Assembly (NCBI RefSeq): GCF_000472445.1
Contig: NZ_AXAJ01000015.1
Location: 1-64,000, forward strand
Source of the DNA: Burkholderia sp. WSM2230
GTDB taxonomy: Bacteria; Pseudomonadota; Gammaproteobacteria; Burkholderiales; Burkholderiaceae
DNA length: 64,000 bases
Direction of reading: 5' to 3'
Of the stretch, positions 1-7,844 are shown in pieces. The stretch's first letter is position 1; each line of letters starts with the position of its first letter. The notes under the pieces were generated by a model. The model saw nothing but the letters and a program-made list of their open reading frames with translations, made no database searches and had not been told where the DNA came from. The position numbers and the translations under genes are program-made.

Positions 1-456
1 CAGAAGATCGTGCTGCGTCCGCTGCCGGGGCTGCCGGTGGTGCGCGACCTGATCTGCGACTTCACGCAGTTCTTCAACCAGTACCACTCGATCAGGCCGT
101 ACCTGATCAACGACACGCCGCCGCCGGAGAAGGAGCGTCTGCAGTCGCCGGAAGAGCGCGACGAACTGGACGGCCTGTACGAGTGCATCCTGTGCGCGAG
201 CTGCTCGACGTCGTGCCCGAGCTTCTGGTGGAATCCGGACAAGTTCGTGGGCCCGGCGGGTCTGCTGCAGGCGTACCGCTTCATCGCGGACAGCCGCGAC
301 CAGGCGACTGGCGAGCGGCTCGATAACCTGGAAGACCCGTACCGGCTGTTCCGCTGCCACACCATCATGAACTGCGTCGACGTCTGCCCGAAGGGATTGA
401 ATCCGACCAAGGCGATCGGCAAGATCAAGGAATTGATGGTGCGCCGCACGGTTTAA
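1..456 (+). CDS. sdhB: Succinate dehydrogenase iron-sulfur subunit, 3' part
   Basis: This is the C-terminal 151 codons of SdhB; the reading frame is open back to base 1, so the start lies outside the window. SdhB carries electrons from the flavoprotein SdhA to quinone in complex II at the inner membrane. The fragment shows the first Cys cluster of the C-terminal ferredoxin domain (ECILCASCSTSCP) and the second (CHTIMNCVDVCPKGLNP), which together ligate the [4Fe-4S] and [3Fe-4S] centres. The end, KIKELMVRRTV, is typical of proteobacterial SdhB. It is followed by sdhE and gltA, so this is the tail of a TCA-cycle cluster. Identity is secure; only the N-terminal [2Fe-2S] domain is missing because of the window edge. 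Confidence 0.96.
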   Translation, partial: QKIVLRPLPGLPVVRDLICDFTQFFNQYHSIRPYLINDTPPPEKERLQSPEERDELDGLYECILCASCSTSCPSFWWNPDKFVGPAGLLQAYRFIADSRDQATGERLDNLEDPYRLFRCHTIMNCVDVCPKGLNPTKAIGKIKELMVRRTV

Positions 457-539
457 AATGAATAACCCCCACGCTTCGTGTCGTTCGCTGCCCTCGCGGG
501 GCGGCCGGTACGCTTCGGAGCGACCTGGCAAGTATTGAC

Positions 540-812
540 ATGAACGATGCATCGCATCAGTCCGACCCTCTCCGCCGCGCGCGTCTTCGCTGGCGCGCCC
601 GGCGAGGCCTGCTGGAAAACGATCTGATCTTCGAACGTTTCTTCAGCCGATATGAGCATGACCTCAGCGATGCCGACGTGGGCGCACTTACGCGCCTGCT
701 CGAGCTGAGCGATAACGACCTGATGGACTTGCTTCTCGCGCGCAAGGAACCTGAAGGCGAGCTTGCCGACCCGGATGTGGTCCGGGTCCTGGAGCTGCTG
801 CGCAACGCTTGA
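540..812 (+). CDS. sdhE: Succinate dehydrogenase assembly factor (FAD assembly factor SdhE)
   Basis: A 90-residue protein of the SdhE/YgfY/Sdh5 family (formerly DUF339), which promotes covalent attachment of FAD to SdhA. The family signature RRGLLENDLIFERF, containing the conserved RGxxE element, is at residues 21-34, and the small all-helical fold expected for about 90 residues fits. It lies 83 bp after sdhB and 72 bp before gltA on the same strand, the usual arrangement in Burkholderiales, so it probably shares the sdh transcript. No strong Shine-Dalgarno is visible before the ATG; a second in-frame ATG lies three codons downstream (position 549). Function follows from family knowledge and position. 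Confidence 0.93.
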   Translation: MNDASHQSDPLRRARLRWRARRGLLENDLIFERFFSRYEHDLSDADVGALTRLLELSDNDLMDLLLARKEPEGELADPDVVRVLELLRNA

Positions 813-884
813 GCGCCGCAAGTGCGTTGTTCCAGGCGTGCAATTATCGAAACCCCGTTTCCATTCTTCGATTGAGGATGTGCT

Positions 885-2186
885 ATGACCCCGTCAGATG
901 TTAAAGCCACGCTATCGTTCAGCGACAATTCGCCGAGCGTTGAAATGCCGATTTACAAGGGCACTCTCGGCCCGGACGTGATCGACATCCGCAAACTGTA
1001 CGGCCAGACTGGCAAGTTCACGTACGACCCTGGCTTCATGTCGACGGCGGCGTGCAATTCGGCGATTACGTACATCGACGGCGATAAGGGCGAGTTGCTG
1101 TACCGCGGCTACGCGATCGACAACCTCGCGGAAAACGCGGACTTCCTGGAAACCTGCTACCTGCTGCTGAAGGGCGAACTGCCCAACGTGCAGCAGAAGG
1201 CGGAGTTCGTGAAGACCGTCACGAACCACACGATGGTGCATGAGCAAATGCACTTCTTCTTCCGCGGTTTCCGTCGCGACGCGCACCCGATGGCGATTCT
1301 GGTTGCCGCAGTCGGCGCGCTGTCGGCGTTCTATCACGACTCGCTCGACATCAACAATCCGCGTCACCGTGAAGTGTCGGCCATCCGCATGATCGCGAAG
1401 CTGCCGACGCTGGTCGCGATGGCGTACAAGTACAGCATCGGCCAGCCGTTTGCGTATCCGCGCAACAACCTGTCGTACAGCGCGAACTTCATGCACATGA
1501 TGTTCTCGAACCCGTGCGAGGACTACAAGGTCAACGACGTGCTGGTGCGCGCGCTCGACCGCATCCTGATCCTGCACGCGGACCACGAACAGAATGCGTC
1601 GACTTCGACCGTGCGTCTCGCCGGTTCGTCGGGCGCAAATCCGTTTGCGTGTATCGCAGCCGGTATCGCGTGTCTGTGGGGCCCGGCGCACGGCGGCGCC
1701 AACGAAGCCGCGCTGAACATGCTGGAAGAAATCGGCTCGGTCGACAACATTCCTGAGTTCATCAAGCAGGTGAAGGACAAGAACTCGGGCGTGAAGCTGA
1801 TGGGCTTCGGTCACCGCGTCTACAAGAACTACGATCCGCGCGCGAAGCTGATGCGCGAAACCTGCCACGAAGTGCTGGAAGAGCTGGGCCTGCACGACGA
1901 CCCGCTGTTCAAGCTGGCCATGGCACTGGAAAAGATCGCGCTGGAAGACGAGTACTTCGTGTCGCGCAAGCTGTATCCGAACGTCGACTTTTACTCGGGC
2001 ATCGTGCAGCGCGCACTGGGCATCCCGACGTCCATGTTCACGTGTATCTTCGCGATGGCGCGTACGGTCGGCTGGATTGCGCAGTGGAACGAAATGATCG
2101 CCGATCCCGAACAGAAGATTGGCCGTCCGCGTCAGCTGTTCATCGGCGACACGCCGCGTGAAGCAAAGCCCATCGCGCAACGCTGA
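885..2186 (+). CDS. gltA: Citrate synthase (type II, hexameric)
   Basis: Condenses oxaloacetate and acetyl-CoA to citrate, the entry step of the TCA cycle. The 433 residues match the long, NADH-sensitive proteobacterial type. The catalytic triad is readable: His269 in GPAHGGANEA, His310 in FGHRVYKNYDPRAK and Asp368 in VDFYSG (corresponding to E. coli His264, His305, Asp362). The substrate-binding block HADHEQNASTSTVR starts at residue 231. A GAGG ribosome-binding site lies 8 nt before the ATG. A strong intrinsic terminator follows at 2259-2300, so transcription ends here and the downstream genes are separate units. Confidence 0.98.
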   Translation: MTPSDVKATLSFSDNSPSVEMPIYKGTLGPDVIDIRKLYGQTGKFTYDPGFMSTAACNSAITYIDGDKGELLYRGYAIDNLAENADFLETCYLLLKGELPNVQQKAEFVKTVTNHTMVHEQMHFFFRGFRRDAHPMAILVAAVGALSAFYHDSLDINNPRHREVSAIRMIAKLPTLVAMAYKYSIGQPFAYPRNNLSYSANFMHMMFSNPCEDYKVNDVLVRALDRILILHADHEQNASTSTVRLAGSSGANPFACIAAGIACLWGPAHGGANEAALNMLEEIGSVDNIPEFIKQVKDKNSGVKLMGFGHRVYKNYDPRAKLMRETCHEVLEELGLHDDPLFKLAMALEKIALEDEYFVSRKLYPNVDFYSGIVQRALGIPTSMFTCIFAMARTVGWIAQWNEMIADPEQKIGRPRQLFIGDTPREAKPIAQR

Positions 2187-2258
2187 TCGGGTTTCGGTCT
2201 TCCTCGTCTGTAGTCGCCTGTCTGCTGCGGGCTGAGGTCGACTTCAAGGCTTGAATCT

Positions 2259-2300
2259 GAAACGCCCCAACGGGTACAACCGTTGGGGCGTTTCCCTTTT
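2259..2300 (+). terminator. Rho-independent terminator of gltA
   Basis: A perfect 15-bp stem (2259-2273 with 2280-2294) closes a 6-nt loop (GTACAA) and is followed by CCTTTT. It lies 73 bp after the gltA stop. The opposite strand has no T-run, so it serves gltA rather than the converging regulator gene. Confidence 0.9.
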
Positions 2301-2352
2301 GGCGGCCCGGTGGTGCATGGCGGGCCGCCAGCCGTTAGTCACGCAAAGCGTT

Positions 2353-3453
2353 TCACGCTGGTGGCACGCGTCGTGAGCGCCTTCCCGACTTTTCAAGCGA
2401 AGGCGGACGCATCTGCAGATCCTGCGGCGCCGCCGCTGCATCTTTCGGCGCGCGGCCGTGCGTCTCAAAGAACCGGCGGTACGCGCTCGGCGTCATGCCG
2501 CGCGCGGCGAGAAACTGTCGATTGAAATTCGCGAGATTGGGAAAGCCGGCCTTCGCGGCGATCAGTGCGACGGGCCACGTCGTGTCCGTCAGTTGACGCG
2601 TCGCGTAGCCGATCCGCAGCCGGCTCAGATAGCGTCCCACGCTTTCGCCGAGATGCCGCATGAAGTACCGGTGCAGCGAACGTTCGGACAGGTTGGCGAC
2701 CTCGCACAGTTCGGCGATGCGCAGCGGCTCGTGAAAGCGCCGGTCGAGCAGATCGAGCACGCGGCTCAGACGCTCAGCCTCGGATGCGCTGCCGCCTGGC
2801 ATCGCGGCAGTGCCGCCGGTTTTTTGCCGTGCAGCTCGGGATGCGGACCCAGCCGAATCGTCGCCATCGACGAACTGGTTAAGCCCCGCGGCTAGCCCTG
2901 AGCGCTGCGCCGACGCACCGCCTACCTTCGCCGCGCGGCTATGCGCAGCCGGCGACGCCAACGGCTCCGAATCGGCTTCCGCGAGTTGCGCCAGCACGTC
3001 GAGCACGGCGCCAAGCCGCACGCGCGGCGAAGCGTCGAGCAACGCCGCCATGCGCTCACGCATCAAGGCCGCGGCCTCGCTGGAGAACCGCAGCCCCGGC
3101 GCGCCGCGTCGCAGCAGTATGCGCAGCGACGCGAACTCAGGGCAGCAGTCCGCGATACGCCGTGCCCAGTCGCCGCTGAACCACACGACGATCGCCACCT
3201 GTGGCGCGCTTGCGTCGATCGGCTCGGTCGACGCCCACGTATGCGGCATGTCCGGCGGCACGAGCACGAGATCGTCGCCGCTGTAGTCCGCAATGTGATC
3301 GCCGATGAAACGGCGGCCGCGGCTGTTCATGGTCAGCGTGAGTTCGTATTCGGGGTGGTGATGCCACTCGAACGGAATCTGCGCGAGCTGCCGATGGTAG
3401 ACGCGGATCGAGCAGCCCTCGGGAATGGTGACGCGTTCGTATTGAGGTTTCAC
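2353..3453 (-). CDS. AraC-family transcriptional regulator with N-terminal cupin
   Basis: An N-terminal cupin-like effector domain (QIPFEWHHHPEYELTLTM and a DDLVLVPPDMPHTWAS segment) is followed by a low-complexity linker of about 75 residues and a C-terminal AraC double helix-turn-helix (IAELCEVANLSERSLHRYF and AKAGFPNLANFNRQFL). I chose the GTG at 3453 (protein begins VKPQYERVTIPEG) because the residues encoded upstream look like translated intergenic DNA; an open frame with an ATG extends to 3561. The gene is divergent from a DUF1479 gene starting at 3615, so it may control that gene; the effector is unknown. The cupin suggests a small-molecule ligand such as a sugar or aromatic compound, which is inference. 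Confidence 0.82.
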   Translation of the reverse strand: MKPQYERVTIPEGCSIRVYHRQLAQIPFEWHHHPEYELTLTMNSRGRRFIGDHIADYSGDDLVLVPPDMPHTWASTEPIDASAPQVAIVVWFSGDWARRIADCCPEFASLRILLRRGAPGLRFSSEAAALMRERMAALLDASPRVRLGAVLDVLAQLAEADSEPLASPAAHSRAAKVGGASAQRSGLAAGLNQFVDGDDSAGSASRAARQKTGGTAAMPGGSASEAERLSRVLDLLDRRFHEPLRIAELCEVANLSERSLHRYFMRHLGESVGRYLSRLRIGYATRQLTDTTWPVALIAAKAGFPNLANFNRQFLAARGMTPSAYRRFFETHGRAPKDAAAAPQDLQMRPPSLEKSGRRSRRVPPA

Positions 3454-3614
3454 GGCAGACGTTTTGAGGCGGGCAAGCCGGCCGCGCGAACAGAAGCAGC
3501 GGCGAATGTCCGAATTGTATCGGTATCTGGCAGTAAAGCATGCTTCGCGAGGGTCGAACATCCTTAATCTGCGAGAAGCACAGCACTACACAGACCATCA
3601 CACGGAGACAAACC

Positions 3615-4865
3615 ATGCCGCTCGTCATCGACAATATTCCGGAGGCGATTCGCAGCACCAAGCGTGCGCTGCGAGCCGCGCTGCCGAAGTACAAGCAAGT
3701 CTTCGGCGAAGTCGAAGGCGCGATCCGTCAGCAGATCGACGCGATTCACCGCGACCGCGCACAGGGGCGCGAGGCGATTCCCGTGTTCGACTATGCGTCG
3801 GTGGCGTCCGGCAGCGTCGATCCGGCGACCATCGCAAGCATCAGAACGCGGGGCGCGTGCGTCGTGCGCGGTGTTTTCGACCGGCAGCAGGCAAGCGACT
3901 GGAACGACGAAATCGCCGATTACCTGCGGCGCAACGATCTGGACGCCAAGCTCGCGCACCGCGCGGAAGACAGGTATTTCGGCAATCTGTCGTCAAGCAA
4001 GCCGCAGATTTACGGCATCTACTGGTCGAAGCCGCAGACAGCCGCGCGCCAGTCGGAAGAACTGACGAACACGCGGGTGTTCCTCAATCGTCTGTGGAAG
4101 TCGGAGAGTGAAGGCCGGCGGCATTTCGATCCCGAGCGCGTGCCGGTGTATGCGGACCGGATTCGTCGACGGCCGCCGGGTTCGGAGTCGCTGGGTTTAT
4201 CGCCTCACGTGGATGGCGGCTCGGTCGAGCGCTGGCTCGATCCGAACTTCCAGAAGGTCTATCGGCATGTGCTGTCAGGCAACTGGCGCGCATACGAGCC
4301 GTTCGACGCGGCTTATCGGCCGGATGTGCAGGAAATTCCGTCGCCGGCCGTCTGCTCGATGTTCCGCACTTTCCAGGGCTGGACCGCGCTGACGCCGCAA
4401 GGCCCGGGCGACGGCACTTTGCAACTGATTCCAATCGCGAACGTCATGGCTTACGTGATTCTGCGCGCGCTCCAGGACGACGTCCCCGACGATGAACTGT
4501 GCGGCGCCCAAGCCGCGCGCGCCCTGTCGATCAACGCTGAGTGCCACAGCCTGCTGCTGGAAGCCGTCATGCCGATCCCGCATATGCAGCCGGGCGACGC
4601 AGTGTTCTGGCACAGCGACGTAGTGCATTCGGTCGAGGACACGCATCGCGGCAAGGGCTACAGCAACGTGATGTATATCGCGTCGGCGCCTTGGTGCGCG
4701 AAAAATGAAGCGTATCTGAGGCGTCAGTTGCCGAGCTTTTTGCGCGGCGAAAGCCCGCCCGATTTTCCCGCCGACCACTTCGAGACGGACTTCGCCGGTC
4801 GCGCGCAGGAAAACGATCTGACGGCGCTCGGCCGCACGCAACTCGGGTTCGAGCTGTCGCGCTGA
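3615..4865 (+). CDS. ybiU: DUF1479 (YbiU-like) putative non-haem iron dioxygenase
   Basis: A 416-residue protein of the DUF1479/YbiU family, whose double-stranded beta-helix fold resembles Fe(II)/2-oxoglutarate dioxygenases. A plausible iron triad is visible: H and D in SPHVDGGSVERW and a distal H in FWHSDVVHSV. The conserved TFQGWTALTPQGPGDGTLQL block lies between them. The true substrate is not known for the family. The ATG at 3615 has GGAG 7 nt upstream and gives MPLVIDNIPEAIR; the frame is open further upstream, but those residues overlap the presumed promoter region. Divergent partner: the AraC regulator at 2353-3453. The symbol is by family resemblance only. Confidence 0.85.
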   Translation: MPLVIDNIPEAIRSTKRALRAALPKYKQVFGEVEGAIRQQIDAIHRDRAQGREAIPVFDYASVASGSVDPATIASIRTRGACVVRGVFDRQQASDWNDEIADYLRRNDLDAKLAHRAEDRYFGNLSSSKPQIYGIYWSKPQTAARQSEELTNTRVFLNRLWKSESEGRRHFDPERVPVYADRIRRRPPGSESLGLSPHVDGGSVERWLDPNFQKVYRHVLSGNWRAYEPFDAAYRPDVQEIPSPAVCSMFRTFQGWTALTPQGPGDGTLQLIPIANVMAYVILRALQDDVPDDELCGAQAARALSINAECHSLLLEAVMPIPHMQPGDAVFWHSDVVHSVEDTHRGKGYSNVMYIASAPWCAKNEAYLRRQLPSFLRGESPPDFPADHFETDFAGRAQENDLTALGRTQLGFELSR

Positions 4866-4877
4866 ATCATCGCAGGC

Positions 4878-4899
4878 GAGGCGGGGGCCAGCCCGCCTC
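4878..4899. terminator. Possible bidirectional hairpin between converging genes
   Basis: An 8-bp perfect stem GAGGCGGG / CCCGCCTC with a 6-nt loop lies between the stop codons of the DUF1479 gene (+) and the GlsB-like gene (-). There is no T-run on either side, so a role as terminator is only suggested by the convergent position. Confidence 0.35.
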
Positions 4900-4924
4900 A
4901 TCCATTGCCGTCAACGCGGCGCAA

Positions 4925-5176
4925 TCAGGTCCGCCGGCGCACCATGCCGTAGATCAAAAGCAGCACGATCGCGCCAATTACCGACGCGATCCAGCCCGCC
5001 GCCTGGCCTGGCTGGTACCAGCCGAGCGCCCGCCCGACATAGCCCGCGATCAGCGAGCCGGCAATGCCGAGAATGATGGTCATGATGAGACCCATGCGGT
5101 CGTCGCCGGGCTTCACTGCCCGCGCGATCAGTCCCACGATCAGCCCTACGATCACCGTACCAATGAAGGAAAGCAT
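4925..5176 (-). CDS. GlsB/YeaQ/YmgE-family stress-response membrane protein
   Basis: An 83-residue hydrophobic protein with three predicted membrane segments: residues about 2-20 (IGTVIVGLIVGLIARAV), 28-48 (MGLIMTIILGIAGSLIAGYVG) and 58-78 (AAGWIASVIGAIVLLLIYGM). The pattern GLIARAVKPGDD followed by GLIMTIILGIAGS is typical of the transglycosylase-associated/YeaQ family, tiny proteins induced by acid or general stress. I placed the start at the ATG at 5176 because GGAGG lies 5 nt upstream of it; the open frame continues to 5389 but the extra residues do not resemble the family. It is transcribed away from leuC. Confidence 0.88.
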   Translation of the reverse strand: MLSFIGTVIVGLIVGLIARAVKPGDDRMGLIMTIILGIAGSLIAGYVGRALGWYQPGQAAGWIASVIGAIVLLLIYGMVRRRT

Positions 5177-5493
5177 GCAGACCTCCGAAAGAGTGTGAGT
5201 GTTACTGTCTTCACTACTATCCGCTACCGTTCCTGCCGCGATGCTTTTGGGAGCATACGCGCTGAACGCGGAACCGGCTGCAAGAGTCGCGCCTGTGTGT
5301 GCAGCAGGCGCTCCTCCCAACAACTGCGCCGTTGCCAGCAGCTTGCCGGGTGCCGCCGATACAGGTATCGTCACTACCACCCAACTCACTGTTTTTTATC
5401 GCTTTTTTGGATGGCGGGGCGGCCCACGGCGTGACTTCGCGTGGCATAATCGATCGACACAGTCAGCCCGCAGTCATTACTACCCCGCATACC
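5177..5493. promoter_or_regulatory. 317-bp divergent intergenic region before leuC
   Basis: This stretch separates the GlsB-like gene (-) from leuC (+) and must hold both promoters. A CATAAT (5445-5450) could be a -10 element for leuC, but no good -35 stands 16-18 bp upstream. I see no leucine-rich leader peptide and no strong hairpin, so attenuation of leuCDB is not supported here. Confidence 0.4.
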
Positions 5494-6903
5494 ATGGCAC
5501 AGACTCTCTACGACAAATTGTGGAACACGCACGTGATCCACACGGAAGAAGACGGCACGACGATTCTCTATATCGACCGTCACCTGCTGCACGAAGTCAC
5601 CAGCCCCCAGGCGTTCGAAGGTCTGAAGCTGGCTGAGCGTCCGGTGTGGCGCATCAGCGCCAACCTGGCCGTGTCGGACCACAACGTGCCGACCACCGAC
5701 CGCAGCCACGGCATCGCCGATCCGGTTTCGAAGCTGCAGGTCGACACGCTGGACTCGAACTGCGACGCGTACGGCATCACGCAGTTCAAGATGAACGACC
5801 TGCGCCAGGGCATCGTGCATATCATCGGGCCGGAGCAGGGCGCCACGCTGCCCGGCATGACGATTGTCTGCGGCGACTCGCATACCTCCACGCACGGCGC
5901 GTTCGGCGCGCTCGCGCACGGCATCGGCACTTCTGAAGTGGAGCACGTGCTGGCCACCCAAACGCTCTTGCAGAAAAAGAGCAAGAACATGCTGGTGAAG
6001 GTTGAAGGCGCACTGCCCCGCGGCTGCACGGCGAAAGACATCGTGCTCGCGATCATCGGCAAGATCGGCACCGCGGGCGGCACCGGCTACGCGATGGAGT
6101 TCGGCGGCTCGACGATTCGCGCGCTCTCCATGGAAGGCCGCATGACCGTGTGCAACATGGCGATCGAGGCGGGCGCGCGCGCCGGCATGGTCGCCGTGGA
6201 CGACACCACGATCGAATATCTGAAGGGCCGTCCGTTCTCGCCGGAAGGCGCGGAGTGGGACGTCGCCGTGGAGTACTGGAAGCAGTTCAAGTCCGACGAA
6301 GGCGCCTATTTCGACCGCGTGGTCGAACTGAACGCGGCGGAAATCGTCCCGCAGGTCACCTGGGGCACGTCGCCGGAAATGGTCACAGCGGTTAACGGCC
6401 GCGTGCCCGATCCCGAGCGCGAAAAAGATCCGGTCAAGCGCGATGCGATGGAACGTGCGCTCAAATACATGGCGCTGGAACCGAACGCGCCGATCGAGTC
6501 GATCAAGCCGGATAAAATCTTCATTGGGTCGTGTACCAACGCGCGCATTGAAGACATTCGCGCCGCAGCGTACGTCGTGAAGAAACTGGGCCGCCGCGTC
6601 GCGCCGAACATTCGCCTCGCCATGGTCGTGCCGGGCTCGGGTCTCGTGAAAGCGCAGGCCGAGCGTGAAGGCCTCGACAAGGTGTTCACGGAAGCCGGTT
6701 TCGAATGGCGTGAGCCAGGCTGCTCGATGTGTCTCGCCATGAACGCCGACCGGCTGGAGCCGGGCGAGCGTTGCGCGTCCACGTCGAATCGTAATTTCGA
6801 AGGTCGTCAGGGCGCCGGTGGCCGCACCCATCTCGTGAGCCCCGCCATGGCCGCAGCCGCGGCCATCGAAGGGCATTTTGTCGATATTCGCAAGCTGGGA
6901 TAA
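5494..6903 (+). CDS. leuC: 3-isopropylmalate dehydratase large subunit
   Basis: With LeuD, isomerises 2-isopropylmalate to 3-isopropylmalate in leucine synthesis. The 469 residues carry the three [4Fe-4S] ligands: Cys347 in IFIGSCTNARIED and Cys410 and Cys413 in EPGCSMCLAMN. The active-site region VCGDSHTSTHGAFGALAHG is intact. I start it at the ATG at 5494 (MAQTLYDKLW), the family N-terminus; the frame is open to 5299 but the extra residues are unlike LeuC. It is followed within 5 bp by a small lipoprotein gene, then leuD and leuB, forming one operon. Confidence 0.97.
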   Translation: MAQTLYDKLWNTHVIHTEEDGTTILYIDRHLLHEVTSPQAFEGLKLAERPVWRISANLAVSDHNVPTTDRSHGIADPVSKLQVDTLDSNCDAYGITQFKMNDLRQGIVHIIGPEQGATLPGMTIVCGDSHTSTHGAFGALAHGIGTSEVEHVLATQTLLQKKSKNMLVKVEGALPRGCTAKDIVLAIIGKIGTAGGTGYAMEFGGSTIRALSMEGRMTVCNMAIEAGARAGMVAVDDTTIEYLKGRPFSPEGAEWDVAVEYWKQFKSDEGAYFDRVVELNAAEIVPQVTWGTSPEMVTAVNGRVPDPEREKDPVKRDAMERALKYMALEPNAPIESIKPDKIFIGSCTNARIEDIRAAAYVVKKLGRRVAPNIRLAMVVPGSGLVKAQAEREGLDKVFTEAGFEWREPGCSMCLAMNADRLEPGERCASTSNRNFEGRQGAGGRTHLVSPAMAAAAAIEGHFVDIRKLG

Positions 6904-6908
6904 ATCGC

Positions 6909-7067
6909 ATGATGAACAACATGAATCGCACTACTCTACTGCGTCGCTTCGCGCTCGGTGCTCTGGCTGGGTTGCTGCTCGGTCTCACCGGCTGCAACAC
7001 GGTGCACGGATTTGGGCAGGACATGTCGCACCTCGGCAATTCGATCAGCAATCACGCTGAGAAATAA
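6909..7067 (+). CDS. Entericidin A/B-family small lipoprotein
   Basis: A 52-residue protein below usual gene-finding length. It has a charged N-terminus (NRTTLLRR), a hydrophobic segment (ALGALAGLLLGL) and a lipobox LTGC ending at Cys29, then a short polar mature part (CNTVHGFGQDMSHLGNSISN). The NTVxGxGxD pattern after the Cys is the signature of entericidins, small cell-envelope lipoproteins described in E. coli as an antidote/bacteriolysin pair. Three ATGs (codons 1, 2 and 5) could start it. It begins 5 bp after the leuC stop, so it is co-transcribed with leucine genes, with no obvious functional link. Its role here is unknown. Confidence 0.82.
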   Translation: MMNNMNRTTLLRRFALGALAGLLLGLTGCNTVHGFGQDMSHLGNSISNHAEK

Positions 7068-7086
7068 CCGGTTTTTGATTTTTGCC

Positions 7087-7128
7087 GGCGATGCGGCGCG
7101 CGGCCTTCCTGCCGCCACGCGCATCGCC
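7087..7128 (+). other. Intercistronic hairpin upstream of leuD
   Basis: A perfect 9-bp inverted repeat (GGCGATGCG at 7087-7095, CGCATCGCC at 7120-7128), extendable by CCGG/CCGG with a bulge, fills the gap between the entericidin-like gene and leuD. There is no T-run, so an RNA-processing or stability role is likelier than termination. Confidence 0.4.
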
Positions 7129-7153
7129 CGGTCCTGAAACAGGCGCAAGCGTC

Positions 7154-7807
7154 ATGGATAAATTCATCGTACACACCGGCGTCGTGGCGCCGCTCGATCG
7201 CGAAAACGTCGACACGGACGCGATTATTCCCAAGCAATTCCTGAAGTCGATCAAGCGCACCGGTTTCGGTCCGAACGCATTCGACGAATGGCGTTACCTG
7301 GACCACGGCGAGCCGGGCCAGGACAATTCGAAGCGTCCGCTGAATCCGGATTTCGTGCTGAACCAGCCGCGTTATCAGGGCGCTTCGGTGCTGCTCGCGC
7401 GCAAGAATTTCGGCTGCGGCAGCTCGCGCGAACATGCGCCGTGGGCGCTTCAGCAATACGGCTTCCGCGCGATCATCGCGCCGAGTTTTGCCGACATTTT
7501 CTATAACAACTGCTTCAAGAACGGCCTGCTGCCGATCGTGCTGACCGAACAGCAGGTCGATCATCTGTTCAACGAGACGTATGCGTTCAACGGTTTCCAG
7601 CTGACCATCGACCTTGAAGCGCAAGTCGTGCGCACGTCGGACGGCGCGACCGAGTATCCGTTCGAAGTCGCAGCGTTCCGCAAATACTGCCTGCTGAACG
7701 GTTTCGACGACATCGGCCTCACGCTGCGTCACGCGGACAAGATTCGCCAGTTCGAAGCCGAGCGCATTGCGAAGCAGCCGTGGCTGGCTCACCGCATCGT
7801 CGGATAA
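7154..7807 (+). CDS. leuD: 3-isopropylmalate dehydratase small subunit
   Basis: The swivelling subunit of isopropylmalate isomerase, partner of LeuC. The 217 residues begin MDKFIVHTGVVAPLDRENVD and contain the conserved NFGCGSSREHAPWAL loop that closes on the substrate and FADIFYNNCFKNGLLPI. The upstream open frame (from 7082) is not conserved in the family, so the ATG at 7154 is preferred. It is the third gene of the leu operon and lies 37 bp before leuB. Confidence 0.97.
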   Translation: MDKFIVHTGVVAPLDRENVDTDAIIPKQFLKSIKRTGFGPNAFDEWRYLDHGEPGQDNSKRPLNPDFVLNQPRYQGASVLLARKNFGCGSSREHAPWALQQYGFRAIIAPSFADIFYNNCFKNGLLPIVLTEQQVDHLFNETYAFNGFQLTIDLEAQVVRTSDGATEYPFEVAAFRKYCLLNGFDDIGLTLRHADKIRQFEAERIAKQPWLAHRIVG

Positions 7808-7844
7808 GACCGAAAGTCCCGAAGAAAATCACTAAGGAATTCGC

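Noticed and set aside
912..2180. Long frame antisense to gltA
   Set aside because: Arg/His/Val-rich composition typical of an antisense shadow; citrate synthase is complete on the + strand.
5299..5493. N-terminal extension of leuC
   Set aside because: In frame but unlike any LeuC N-terminus; MAQTLYDKLW at 5494 is the family start.
5177..5493. Leucine leader peptide before leuC
   Set aside because: No short frame with consecutive Leu codons and no terminator hairpin in the gap.
5386..6876. Long frame antisense to leuC
   Set aside because: Same shadow pattern; LeuC active-site and cluster residues are all present on the + strand.
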